Assembly: GCA_024635735.1 (NCBI GenBank)
Contig: JAGXII010000092.1
Location: 1-5,892 of the forward strand
Source of the DNA: Christiangramia sp.
GTDB taxonomy: Bacteria; Bacteroidota; Bacteroidia; Flavobacteriales; Flavobacteriaceae
Direction of reading: 5' to 3'
Length of the DNA: 5,892 nucleotides
Below, in pieces: positions 1 through 5,892 of this stretch. Position 1 is the stretch's first letter. The number at the start of each line of letters is the position of its first letter. The notes beneath the pieces are model-generated. The model saw only the letters and a program-made list of their open reading frames with translations, was not told the DNA's origin and searched no databases. A program made the position numbers and the translations under genes.

Positions 1-254
1 AAAAAACTTTGAGCCTTCTTCGAAATCCGGAGTTTATTGAAAATAAAATTTATCAGGAAGATATATCCCTTTCTGGAAGAGAAGTCGAGGTTCTTGAACA
101 ACTTTCAACAGGCTTAAGTTATACAATAATTGCCGAAAGATTGTTCCTATCGCCCAGTACCGTACGGAAACATATTGAGAATATCTATAAAAAGCTTCAG
201 GTGCACTCAAAAATAGAAGCGGTAGAAAAAGCCAGGAGACATAATCTTATTTAA
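1..254 (+). CDS. LuxR/NarL-type response regulator, C-terminal DNA-binding part (5' truncated)
   Basis: The fragment (83 codons from position 3, TAA at 252-254) is a GerE/LuxR-type helix-turn-helix domain. It begins at the typical LSGREVEVLEQLSTGLS segment, continues with the scaffold helix (IAERLFLS), the recognition helix (PSTVRKHIENIYKKLQV), and ends with HSKIEAVEKARRHNLI. In Bacteroidota this ending is usual for two-component regulators with an N-terminal receiver (REC) domain, which would dock a sensor kinase and be phosphorylated on Asp. That half lies outside the window. The frame is open to base 1, so the TTG at position 9 is very unlikely to be a start; residues before LSGRE look like the REC-HTH linker. 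The target genes and partner kinase cannot be read here. A stand-alone LuxR protein or a TPR-containing regulator with the same C-terminus is possible. No terminator follows; the stop overlaps that of the opposite-strand remnant. Confidence 0.88.
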   Translation, partial: KTLSLLRNPEFIENKIYQEDISLSGREVEVLEQLSTGLSYTIIAERLFLSPSTVRKHIENIYKKLQVHSKIEAVEKARRHNLI

Positions 255-541
255 TCCATCACAAAATTAAGTCCGCCTGTGATAATATTAGACTTCAGAC
301 CGGAGTCTCTTTCGAAGTGATTATATTTTAGGTTTACACTTTTCAGACCGAAGCTACTTATATGAAATTCGGTAAAAATATCGGTATGGTTTATTTCGAA
401 TCCGTATTGATGGGAATTATATTCTAAAAGATCATAATCTGAGGTATAAAATTCCTCTCCTGAATTGTGCTGCTCGTAACCCGCAAAATAGTCGGCTGCG
501 GTTTGGTTATAATATCTGTAAATTTCCTTAAGAATCCTGAG
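251..541 (-). pseudogene. DUF3570 outer-membrane protein, C-terminal remnant
   Basis: This minus-strand frame encodes about 95 residues that read like the end of a DUF3570 protein, a Bacteroidota family of probable outer-membrane beta-barrels. Visible hallmarks are IYRYYNQTAADYF, then FYTSDYDL, the HTDIFTEFHI segment, GLKSVNLKYNHFERDSGLKS, and the closing strand IITGGLNFVMD before the TAA at 253-251. Family members are several hundred residues long, so only the last strands survive. The frame can be extended to an ATG at 577, but the first ~12 codons (577-542) are an out-of-frame reading of the neighbouring remnant, and a TAG sits directly before that ATG (580-578). The start is therefore spurious: there is no signal peptide and most of the barrel is missing. 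The family assignment is from recalled motif similarity. A non-functional product is an inference; expression was not assessable. Confidence 0.7.
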
Positions 542-861
542 CAAACCAATCATCTGTATCTTCAGTAATAATATCATCTACATATACTACATCGTGCTGA
601 ATTATACAGGTGACTTCCATTACCACTTTTGTCGAGTTTCTTAAACTGATTCTTATTTCCTCATCTGGTTCCCCACCTTCATATATAGGTAGTTCCTACG
701 AGCTGACCATAATAGTTGTTTGTTATCTCTGTAGGATTCGGAAAAAAAGCCTCCTCTATATCAGGTAGGTTTTCAGGTAAATTGCCAGTCTCCTTACCAC
801 TGTTGCTTTCATCATCATTGTTACGCTGGTAAATAAGGTCAATTAAGGGCTATTTTAGCAT
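528..861 (-). pseudogene. Secreted/lipoprotein gene remnant, frameshifted and 3' truncated
   Basis: Two overlapping minus-strand frames together give one protein-like reading. Codons 849-682 read through NNDDESNSGKETG, FFPNPTEITNNYYG and QLVGTTYI, then hit TGA at 681-679. The frame starting at 680 continues as YEGGEPDEEIRIS, STKVVMEVTCIIQHDVVYVD and IITEDTDDWFAQ before a TAA at 530-528. The combined pattern (TNxYYxxLVGTTYIYEG, then VMEVTC, then VxVDxxxxEDTxDWFAQD) resembles a conserved secreted bacterial family I recall but cannot name, in which the text normally continues for more than 100 residues after WFAQD. A possible original start is ATG at 861, but codon 4 is TAG (852-850). A hydrophobic stretch (PLIDLIY) ahead of the acidic tract suggests a decayed signal peptide. 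Three lesions (stop, frameshift, lost 3' end) indicate a dead gene. From 862 to 999 I see no gene, only a candidate promoter. Confidence 0.6.
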
Positions 862-903
862 TTTCTTAAGGAATACTGGCAGGGCTCTTGCGTTATATGA
901 CTC

Positions 904-937
904 CAAATCTATTTTAGTATCCCAAATACTAGCCAAC
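904..937 (-). promoter_or_regulatory. Candidate Bacteroidota-type promoter reading leftward
   Basis: On the minus strand TAGATTTG (911-904) fits the TAnnTTTG -7 element of Bacteroidota exactly, and GTTG (937-934) lies 22 bases upstream, within the usual distance for a -33 TTTG element (one mismatch). Transcription would begin near 899 and enter the remnant whose possible ATG is at 861. The element is short and the region AT-rich, so a chance match is realistic. Confidence 0.27.
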
Positions 938-999
938 AATCAAATCAATGAATTTTAACCAATGCGCTAAAAAGTAAGGCGTATTAAAAATGTTTATTT

Positions 1000-1944
1000 A
1001 TGCTATTTAAAAATTTAAGTAGATTAGGATTATTACTAGGATTGATCTTATTTGTCTCCTGTTCAGAAGATGATTCTATGGAAGAACCCGGAACAGGGAC
1101 CGAAGGAAATTCTACGGCTGTATACATCACTGATGCACCGGTAGATGAAGCCAATGTAGAAGCTGTTTTTATTACTGTTTCTGAAGTGAAAATAAATGGA
1201 AAGGCCGTAGAAGGTTTTAATAAGACCACTTTAGAAATAAGCAGCCTCATAAAAGGAAATACTGAATTTCTGGGAGAACTTAACCTTGAAGCTGGATCAA
1301 CCTCTGATATTAGCTTAATGCTTGCAGATACTGATGCTTCCGGAGATGGCCCCGGAAATTATGTGGTAACTTCAGATGGAGCCAAGCAGGAAATTGCGGC
1401 TGCGACTGAAATTAATCTAACAGACCAGGTTGAGATTGTTTCTGATATGGATAATGAAGTTGTGTTGGATTTTGACCTGAGAAAAAGTTTAAAGCATGAA
1501 GGGGATACCTATTCTTTTGTTTCCGAATCACAACTTGAGAACAATATTCGTGCAGTAAATGAAATAAACACAGGTATTGTTACCGGAAATGTTGATAATA
1601 CAAATGAGGCAAATGCCGATGTTGTTGTTGCATATGCTTATAAAGCAGGAACCTTTGATGAAGCTCAAAGCAATGCGAACAGTGACGGGATTCGTTTCTC
1701 AAATGCGGTAAGTAGTGCAGTGGTTTCTGAATCTAATGGAGAATTTGAAATTCACTTTTTAGAGGAAGGGGATTACGAACTACATTTTGCTTCTTATTCT
1801 GATGAAAATCAGGATGGAAAACTTGAATTTTCAAGTCTTGTAGAGGCTAATACTGCCAGCAGTATTGATCTTGGCTCGTTTGCCGTAGAAGCAAATTCTG
1901 AAGTAAATCTTCAGATTTCTTTTACCGGACTATTAGGTTTGTAA
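1000..1944 (+). CDS. DUF4382 domain-containing lipoprotein, probably surface-exposed
   Basis: A 314-residue lipoprotein. Residues 1-20 form a lipoprotein signal peptide (basic start with K4 and R8, hydrophobic LGLLLGLILFVS), with lipobox FVSC and acylated Cys21. The next residues, Ser-Glu-Asp-Asp, resemble the acidic export signal that sends Bacteroidota lipoproteins to the cell surface. Residues ~39-188 match DUF4382: VYITDAPVDEANVEAVFITVSEVKI, then ISSLIKGNTEFLGELNLEAG, the loop with YVVTSDGAKQEI, and VVLDFDLRKSL. The remainder (~190-314) looks like a second beta-sandwich module (TGIVTGNVDN, GEFEIHFLEEGDYELHFASYSDENQDGKLEF), similar to carboxypeptidase-regulatory or Ig-like folds. No catalytic residues are recognisable and no function is known for the family. 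ATG 1000 is chosen because it directly precedes the signal peptide; the ATG at 990 is out of frame and stops after six codons. No Shine-Dalgarno sequence is visible. A terminator follows, so it seems to be monocistronic. Confidence 0.85.
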   Translation: MLFKNLSRLGLLLGLILFVSCSEDDSMEEPGTGTEGNSTAVYITDAPVDEANVEAVFITVSEVKINGKAVEGFNKTTLEISSLIKGNTEFLGELNLEAGSTSDISLMLADTDASGDGPGNYVVTSDGAKQEIAAATEINLTDQVEIVSDMDNEVVLDFDLRKSLKHEGDTYSFVSESQLENNIRAVNEINTGIVTGNVDNTNEANADVVVAYAYKAGTFDEAQSNANSDGIRFSNAVSSAVVSESNGEFEIHFLEEGDYELHFASYSDENQDGKLEFSSLVEANTASSIDLGSFAVEANSEVNLQISFTGLLGL

Positions 1945-1968
1945 TTAAATATCTCAAAATAAGATTTC

Positions 1969-2004
1969 AGGACCTGTAGATTTATTTCTACAGGTCCTTT
2001 TTTT
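1969..2004 (+). terminator. Rho-independent terminator after the DUF4382 lipoprotein gene
   Basis: A perfect 12-bp stem (1969-1980 pairing with 1987-1998, core GGACCTGTAGA) closes a 6-base loop and runs into a T tract (1998-2004). It lies 25 bases after the lipoprotein stop and should end that transcript before the creatininase-family gene. From 2005 to 2117 the sequence is AT-rich and must hold that gene's promoter, but I could not pick out a convincing element. Confidence 0.9.
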
Positions 2005-2117
2005 ATGAATATAGGCCTCACAAAAAATTTAAATCTCCTGAAGCTGATAATAGTTTATATAATTATTTGTAATTTATTGCCGTGATAACATAAAAAATTT
2101 ATTAAATAGTTATAGTT

Positions 2118-2990
2118 ATGAAAAAAATTATCTTTTGCCTGCTTCTGAGTTCAGGATTATTTGCGCAGGATATTCCAACCCATTGGGATGAGTTAACCGC
2201 AGGCGACTGGCCTACGGCGCTTGAGAAATCCAATCGTACAATTATTCTTCCCATTGGAATTTTAGAAAAACATGGACCACATGCCCCTATTGGTTCCGAC
2301 CTTATAAGAGCCAGACAATGGGCAGACAGAGCTGCAGATATCGAATATGCCGTGGTATTCCCCGATTATTTCTACGGACAGGTTAATGAAGCCAAACATA
2401 TTCAGGGAACATTTTCATTACCGAGTGATCTCACTATGGAACTTCTGGAAGCTACCTGTGCCGAAATAGCCCGGAATGGATTTAATAAGATTCTAATCGT
2501 CAATACCCATGGAGGAAATCCTTCAATGCTAAGATATTTTATTCAGAATCAAATGGAAAGTCAACGGGATTATGCAGTTTACCTGTTTGATCCGGGATCA
2601 GATCCGGAATATGAAAAGAAATTGGCTGAGATTAGAAAATCTGATGCTTCCGGAGATATGCATGCCGGAGAAAGAGAGACATCAGAACTTTTATATTTAC
2701 GTCCTGAACTGGTTAAAATAGATAGGGCTACTGATGAATCAGGAGCTGACCAGAAGCGGTTAACTGAAATACCTAATATTTACAGAGGTATCTGGTGGTA
2801 TGCTTCTTTTCCTCATCATTACGCGGGGAAAGGAGAAACAGGTACAAAAGAAGTTGGGAAACTGGTTACCGATCACGCGGTAAATTCTATAGTCAAAGCT
2901 TTGAAGGCTGTAAAAGAAGATCAACAGACTTTACAATTGCAAAAAAAATATTTTGAGGATGTTGATAAATCCTCAAATGATAAAGGTTAA
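2118..2990 (+). CDS. Exported creatininase-family amidohydrolase
   Basis: A 290-residue member of the creatininase superfamily (creatinine amidohydrolase, FAPy deformylase ArfB, mycofactocin MftE), metal-dependent hydrolases that cleave cyclic amide or formamide bonds. Residues 1-17 (MKKIIFCLLLSSGLFAQ) are a Sec signal peptide with likely cleavage after AQ, so the mature enzyme should be periplasmic. Metal-site motifs are intact: ILPIGILEKHGPHAPIGSD gives E50, H52 and D61; IVNTHGGN gives H131; DMHAGERETSELL gives H182 and E185/E187. The NTHGGN motif has Gly133 where I recall true creatininase having a glutamate (NGHYEN), so creatinine is probably not the substrate. The C-terminus (about 265-290) is a charged tail. 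ATG 2118 is supported by the signal peptide beginning there; the leader is AT-rich with no Shine-Dalgarno sequence. Terminators on both sides make it a single-gene unit, so context gives no substrate clue. Confidence 0.87.
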   Translation: MKKIIFCLLLSSGLFAQDIPTHWDELTAGDWPTALEKSNRTIILPIGILEKHGPHAPIGSDLIRARQWADRAADIEYAVVFPDYFYGQVNEAKHIQGTFSLPSDLTMELLEATCAEIARNGFNKILIVNTHGGNPSMLRYFIQNQMESQRDYAVYLFDPGSDPEYEKKLAEIRKSDASGDMHAGERETSELLYLRPELVKIDRATDESGADQKRLTEIPNIYRGIWWYASFPHHYAGKGETGTKEVGKLVTDHAVNSIVKALKAVKEDQQTLQLQKKYFEDVDKSSNDKG

Positions 2991-3010
2991 GTATAAATCA
3001 CTGTAAAAAT

Positions 3011-3046
3011 AAAAGGATCTGGTTTTTAAGGCCAGATCCTTTTTTT
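3011..3046. terminator. Bidirectional terminator between convergent genes
   Basis: A perfect 12-bp stem (3011-3022, AAAAGGATCTGG, pairing with 3032-3043) around a 9-base loop. On the plus strand it ends in seven T (3040-3046), terminating the creatininase-family transcript 20 bases after its stop. On the minus strand the stem ends in TTTT followed by ATTTTT, so the same hairpin can end the gltBD transcript, whose last stop lies at 3065. Confidence 0.9.
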
Positions 3047-3064
3047 ATGAAGTAAAAACTTTAT

Positions 3065-4525
3065 TTATGGCGTGGGTAAATCGCCATTTCCTTTTACCGG
3101 TAATTTTGATTTCCCCATTAAAAATTTATCCACATGGTGGGCCGCCTCACGACCTTCAGAGATTGCCCAAACGATTAAGGATTGACCTCTTCGCATATCA
3201 CCGGCGACAAAAATATTTCTGATATTAGTCTGGTAGTTCTTACCTCCCTGGATATTGCTTCTGGGATCAAGATCAAGCTCCAGTTGTTCACTTAAAGTTT
3301 TTTCAGGGCCGGTAAATCCAAGTGATAACAATGCGAGATCACATGGCCATTCTTTTTCTGAATCAGGCACTTCTTTGATCTCAGGTCTTTGCCCCGGCCT
3401 TCTTATCCATTCTACCTCAACGGTTTTCAAACCTTTTAGCTTTCCATCGGCATCTTTTACAAATTCTTTGGTCTGAATACTCCAGTTCCTGTTAACCCCT
3501 TCTTCATGAGAAGAACTGGTCTTAAGTGTAAAGGGCCAGTAAGGCCATGGATTTTCTGCACTTCGGTGTTCCGGTGGTACCGGTAAAATCTCAAAATTAG
3601 TAACCGATTTTGCTCCATGGCGGTTTGAAGTTCCCACACAGTCAGATCCTGTATCACCACCTCCTATTACAATTACATTCTTTCCGTGTGCATTCAGGCT
3701 TTCACTGCGTTCATGCAGACCATCAACCACCTCATTATTGTGCTTTAAGAATTCCATCGCCTGAACCACGCCTTCTGCGTCTGATCCAGGAATTGGAAGA
3801 TCTCTGCGTTTTGTAGCGCCTCCACAAAGTACAATAGCATCGAAATCCTTAAGTTTTTCCACTTCATAATTCTTACCGACTTCAATATTGGTTTTGAAAT
3901 CTATTCCTTCAGCTTCCATCACTTCCAAACGTCGATCGATTACTTTTTTCTCCATTTTAAAGTCTGGAATCCCATATCTAAGAAGTCCTCCCACTTTGGC
4001 GTCTCTTTCAAATACAGTAACTGTATGACCTGCTCGATTTAGTTGTTGTGCAGCAGCTAATCCTGCTGGTCCTGAACCCACAACCGCTACCTTTTTTCCT
4101 GTTCGGTGAGCAGGCGGTTCGGGTTTAATCCAGCCTTCTTTAAAACCGCGTTCTACAATGTATTTTTCGATCATTTCAATAGCCACCGGAGGCTCAATAA
4201 TCCCCAGTACACATGCAGATTCACATGGAGCGGGGCATAATCTCCCGGTAAACTCCGGAAAATTATTGGTGGCATGAAGAATCTTTAGTGCCTTCTGCCA
4301 TTCATTACGATACACTGCATGATTAAAATCCGGAATAAGATTTCCTACCGGACATCCACTATGACAAAATGGAATGCCGCAGTCCATACAACGACCACCC
4401 TGTTTTTTAAGTTCCTTGCTGTCGAGTTCCTTATGGAATTCGTTATAATTTTTTACGCGTTCTTCGGGTTGAATATTTTCTTCTTCTACGCGCTCATATT
4501 CTAAAAAGCCTCTTAATTCGCCCAT
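3065..4525 (-). CDS. gltD: Glutamate synthase (NADPH) small subunit
   Basis: Complete 486-residue beta subunit of NADPH-dependent glutamate synthase (GOGAT). It oxidises NADPH on FAD and passes electrons through iron-sulfur clusters to the large subunit, which converts glutamine plus 2-oxoglutarate into two glutamates in the cytoplasm. The N-terminal ferredoxin-like domain carries C46, C49, C54 and C58 (CMDCGIPFCHSGC), and C97, C101 and C105 (CPAPCESAC), the ligands of the [4Fe-4S] clusters. The FAD-binding Rossmann motif VVGSGPAG is at 148-155, with VFERDAKVGGLLRYGIPDFK following. The NADPH-binding motif VIGGGDTGSD is near 286-295, and the C-terminal FAD motif FVAGDMRRGQSLIVWAISEGR spans 439-459. 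Length and motifs are typical. ATG 4525 gives the usual MGELRGFLEYER start and lies three bases after the gltB stop, implying co-transcription and coupled translation; no Shine-Dalgarno sequence is visible. Homologous small-subunit-like oxidoreductases exist, but the adjacent gltB settles the call. Confidence 0.97.
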   Translation of the reverse strand: MGELRGFLEYERVEEENIQPEERVKNYNEFHKELDSKELKKQGGRCMDCGIPFCHSGCPVGNLIPDFNHAVYRNEWQKALKILHATNNFPEFTGRLCPAPCESACVLGIIEPPVAIEMIEKYIVERGFKEGWIKPEPPAHRTGKKVAVVGSGPAGLAAAQQLNRAGHTVTVFERDAKVGGLLRYGIPDFKMEKKVIDRRLEVMEAEGIDFKTNIEVGKNYEVEKLKDFDAIVLCGGATKRRDLPIPGSDAEGVVQAMEFLKHNNEVVDGLHERSESLNAHGKNVIVIGGGDTGSDCVGTSNRHGAKSVTNFEILPVPPEHRSAENPWPYWPFTLKTSSSHEEGVNRNWSIQTKEFVKDADGKLKGLKTVEVEWIRRPGQRPEIKEVPDSEKEWPCDLALLSLGFTGPEKTLSEQLELDLDPRSNIQGGKNYQTNIRNIFVAGDMRRGQSLIVWAISEGREAAHHVDKFLMGKSKLPVKGNGDLPTP

Positions 4526-4528
4526 TAC

Positions 4529-5853
4529 TTATGCTGTTTTTAAATCTACCTGTTCTTCTTTTTCTTCTTCCAGTTTCTTCAAAGCCTTCTTGTATTCAAC
4601 AGGCATTACTTTTATAAATTTCTTGGAATTGCTTTCCCAGTTATCCAGAATACTTTTCGCGACATCGCTCTCAGTATATTGGTAATGATTAACTATAAGC
4701 TCTTCCAGTTCTTTCAGATTATCTTCTGAAGGCATTTCCAACTCAATCATTTCCATATTGAAATCATTATTGTCCAATTCGTTCTCGGGGTTATAGATGT
4801 AGGCTATCCCGCCGCTCATACCTGCAGCGAAGTTTCTTCCTATTTTTCCCAGAATAACGGCAATTCCACCGGTCATATATTCACAACCGTGATCTCCAAT
4901 CCCTTCAACTACTGCCCGGGCTCCTGAATTACGAACACAGAAGCGTTCACCGCCTATTCCATTAATATAGGCTTCACCGGCAGTTGCTCCATACAGCGCC
5001 ACATTACCAATAATGATGTTTTCATTAGATTTAAAGGTGGCCGCCTTTGGTTTTCTTATGGAAAGAATAGCTCCAGAAAGTCCTTTTCCAAAATAATCAT
5101 TGGAATTTCCTTCGATATTAAGGTTTAAACCACGTGCTGCAAATGCTCCGAAACTCTGTCCTGCAGATCCGGAAAAATTAAGCGTTAATGTATTTTTAGG
5201 CAAACCTTTTGAACCGTGTATTTTGGAGATTTCATTACTTATAATCGCTCCGGTAGTTCGGTTGGTATTGCTAATAGGATAACTAAGTGTTACCGGTTCT
5301 TTTCTATAAATAGCCGGATGCGCCTGCCTTAAGATTTCAAAGTCAAGAACCCCGTCCAGGTTATGTAGTTGTTTTTCGGTATTAGATACAGGTACACCTT
5401 CTTTTATTTTAGGTTTATGCAAAATATTTGAAAGATCAACCCCTTGCGCTTTATAATGAGTAAGCGCTCTGTTCATATCCAGTTTCTGACTTTGTCCTAC
5501 CATTTCAGTCATGTTTCTGAAGCCTAACTGAGCCATTATCTCCCGTAACTCCTGGGCAATGAAATACATGAAATTGATAATATTTTCAGGGGTGCCTTTA
5601 AAGTTCTTCCTTAATTCAGGATCCTGTGTTGCGATACCTACGGGACAGGTATTAAGGTGACAGGCTCTCATCATTATGCAGCCTGATGCAACAAGAGGAG
5701 CGGTTGAAAAACCAAATTCTTCAGCTCCTAACAGGCAGGCAATAGCCACGTCACGCCCTGTTTTTAGCTGTCCGTCACATTCTACTACAATCCTGCTTCT
5801 TAAATTATTCAGCAGTAAAGTTTGCTGAACTTCTGCAATTCCCAGTTCCCATG
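4529..5853 (-). CDS. gltB: Glutamate synthase large subunit, C-terminal 440 residues (5' part missing)
   Basis: The C-terminal third of the GOGAT alpha subunit (about 1,500 residues when whole). In fragment numbering (codon 1 at 5851), WELGIAEVQQTLLLNNL and CDGQLKTGRDVAIACLLGAEEFGF (1-48) belong to the end of the FMN-binding synthase barrel. GCIMMRACHLNTCPVG supplies C58, C64 and C69, the three ligands of the [3Fe-4S] cluster. Residues ~185-380 form the GXGXG right-handed beta-helix domain (NVALYGATAGEAYINGIGGERF, GARAVVEGIGDHGCEYMTGG, NFAAGMSGGIAYIYN). The tail is charged (KKLEEEKEEQ). Missing are the N-terminal glutamine amidotransferase domain with its catalytic Cys, the central domain and most of the FMN barrel. 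The frame stays open to 5853, where adapter sequence begins; the GTG at 5749 encodes the Val of GRDVAIA and is not a start. The truncation is a contig end, not a mutation. The operon promoter is outside the window. Confidence 0.96.
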
Positions 5854-5892
5854 CTGTCTCTTATACACATCTCCGAGCCCACGAGACGCTCA
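5854..5892. other. Illumina Nextera/Tn5 adapter contamination
   Basis: CTGTCTCTTATACACATCT (5854-5872) is the 19-bp hyperactive Tn5 mosaic end as seen in read-through, and CCGAGCCCACGAGAC (5873-5887) is the adjoining Illumina Nextera i7-side adapter. GCTCA (5888-5892) would be the first five bases of the sample index. None of it is genomic; the true contig end is 5853. Confidence 0.98.

Noticed and set aside
251..577. A 108-codon open frame on the minus strand as an intact small gene
   Set aside because: Its first ~12 codons are an out-of-frame reading of the neighbouring remnant and the rest is only the C-terminal end of a much larger barrel protein, without signal peptide.
887..917. CTTG, 19 bases, TATTTTAG as a plus-strand promoter for the lipoprotein gene
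   Set aside because: The upstream element has one mismatch and the -7 element is also imperfect; in this AT-rich context that is no better than chance.
850..945. Minus-strand stretch reading DTKIDLESYNARALPVFLKKMLK before a TAG
   Set aside because: It looks somewhat protein-like but matches no family I know, is under 35 codons, and overlaps a better explanation (promoter and leader of the remnant).
984..1250. 88-codon minus-strand open frame opposite the lipoprotein gene
   Set aside because: It lies opposite a well-supported coding frame with signal peptide and domain motifs, and its own translation shows no recognisable pattern.
1801..1836. EF-hand calcium site (DENQDGKLEFSS) in the lipoprotein
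   Set aside because: Position 12 is Ser instead of Glu/Asp and the surroundings are beta-strand-like, not helical.
2051..2070. TAGTTTAT and ATTATTTG as -7 elements for the creatininase-family gene
   Set aside because: Each has two mismatches to TAnnTTTG and neither has a convincing -33 partner.
3255..3816. Three open frames (60-75 codons, both strands) within gltD
   Set aside because: They are shadow frames of a complete, strongly conserved gltD.
5854..5872. A genuine Tn5/IS50 transposon end inserted in gltB
   Set aside because: The 19 bases are the engineered mosaic end, directly followed by the Illumina linker and the contig end, so this is library adapter.

Overview
The window looks like the end of a draft contig from a Bacteroidota genome, most likely a marine or soil Flavobacteriaceae member. 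The evidence is low GC, gene starts preceded by A/T-rich leaders without Shine-Dalgarno sequences, a lipoprotein with an acidic Cys-Ser-Glu-Asp-Asp start, DUF3570 and DUF4382 family proteins, and one candidate TAnnTTTG-type promoter. Genus cannot be fixed from the sequence alone.

Layout from left to right. (1) The C-terminal half of a NarL/LuxR-type response regulator (+) is cut by the left edge. (2) About 750 bases (251-999) hold no intact gene. On the minus strand they contain the decayed 5' part of a secreted-protein gene joined out of frame to the last ~95 codons of a DUF3570 outer-membrane protein gene. The junction lies near 533-541, and a second lesion is a probable 2-base slip in a TA repeat at 681-687. 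(3) A DUF4382 lipoprotein (+) is followed by its own strong terminator. (4) An exported creatininase-family amidohydrolase (+) follows. It converges on (5) the gltBD operon (-), encoding glutamate synthase, and one hairpin between them can terminate both strands. gltD is complete; gltB is present only as its last 440 codons.

The right end of gltB is not a biological end. The last 39 bases (5854-5892) are an Illumina Nextera/Tn5 adapter plus the start of an index, so real genome sequence stops at 5853. The reading frame runs in frame up to the adapter, so the Val (GTG) codon at 5749 is not a start.

Functionally, gltBD makes glutamate from glutamine and 2-oxoglutarate. The other genes look like independent units: a regulator, a probably surface-exposed lipoprotein and a periplasmic hydrolase of unknown substrate. 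I found no new multi-gene system here. The points most worth a second look are the adapter, the hybrid gene remnant and the exported creatininase homologue.
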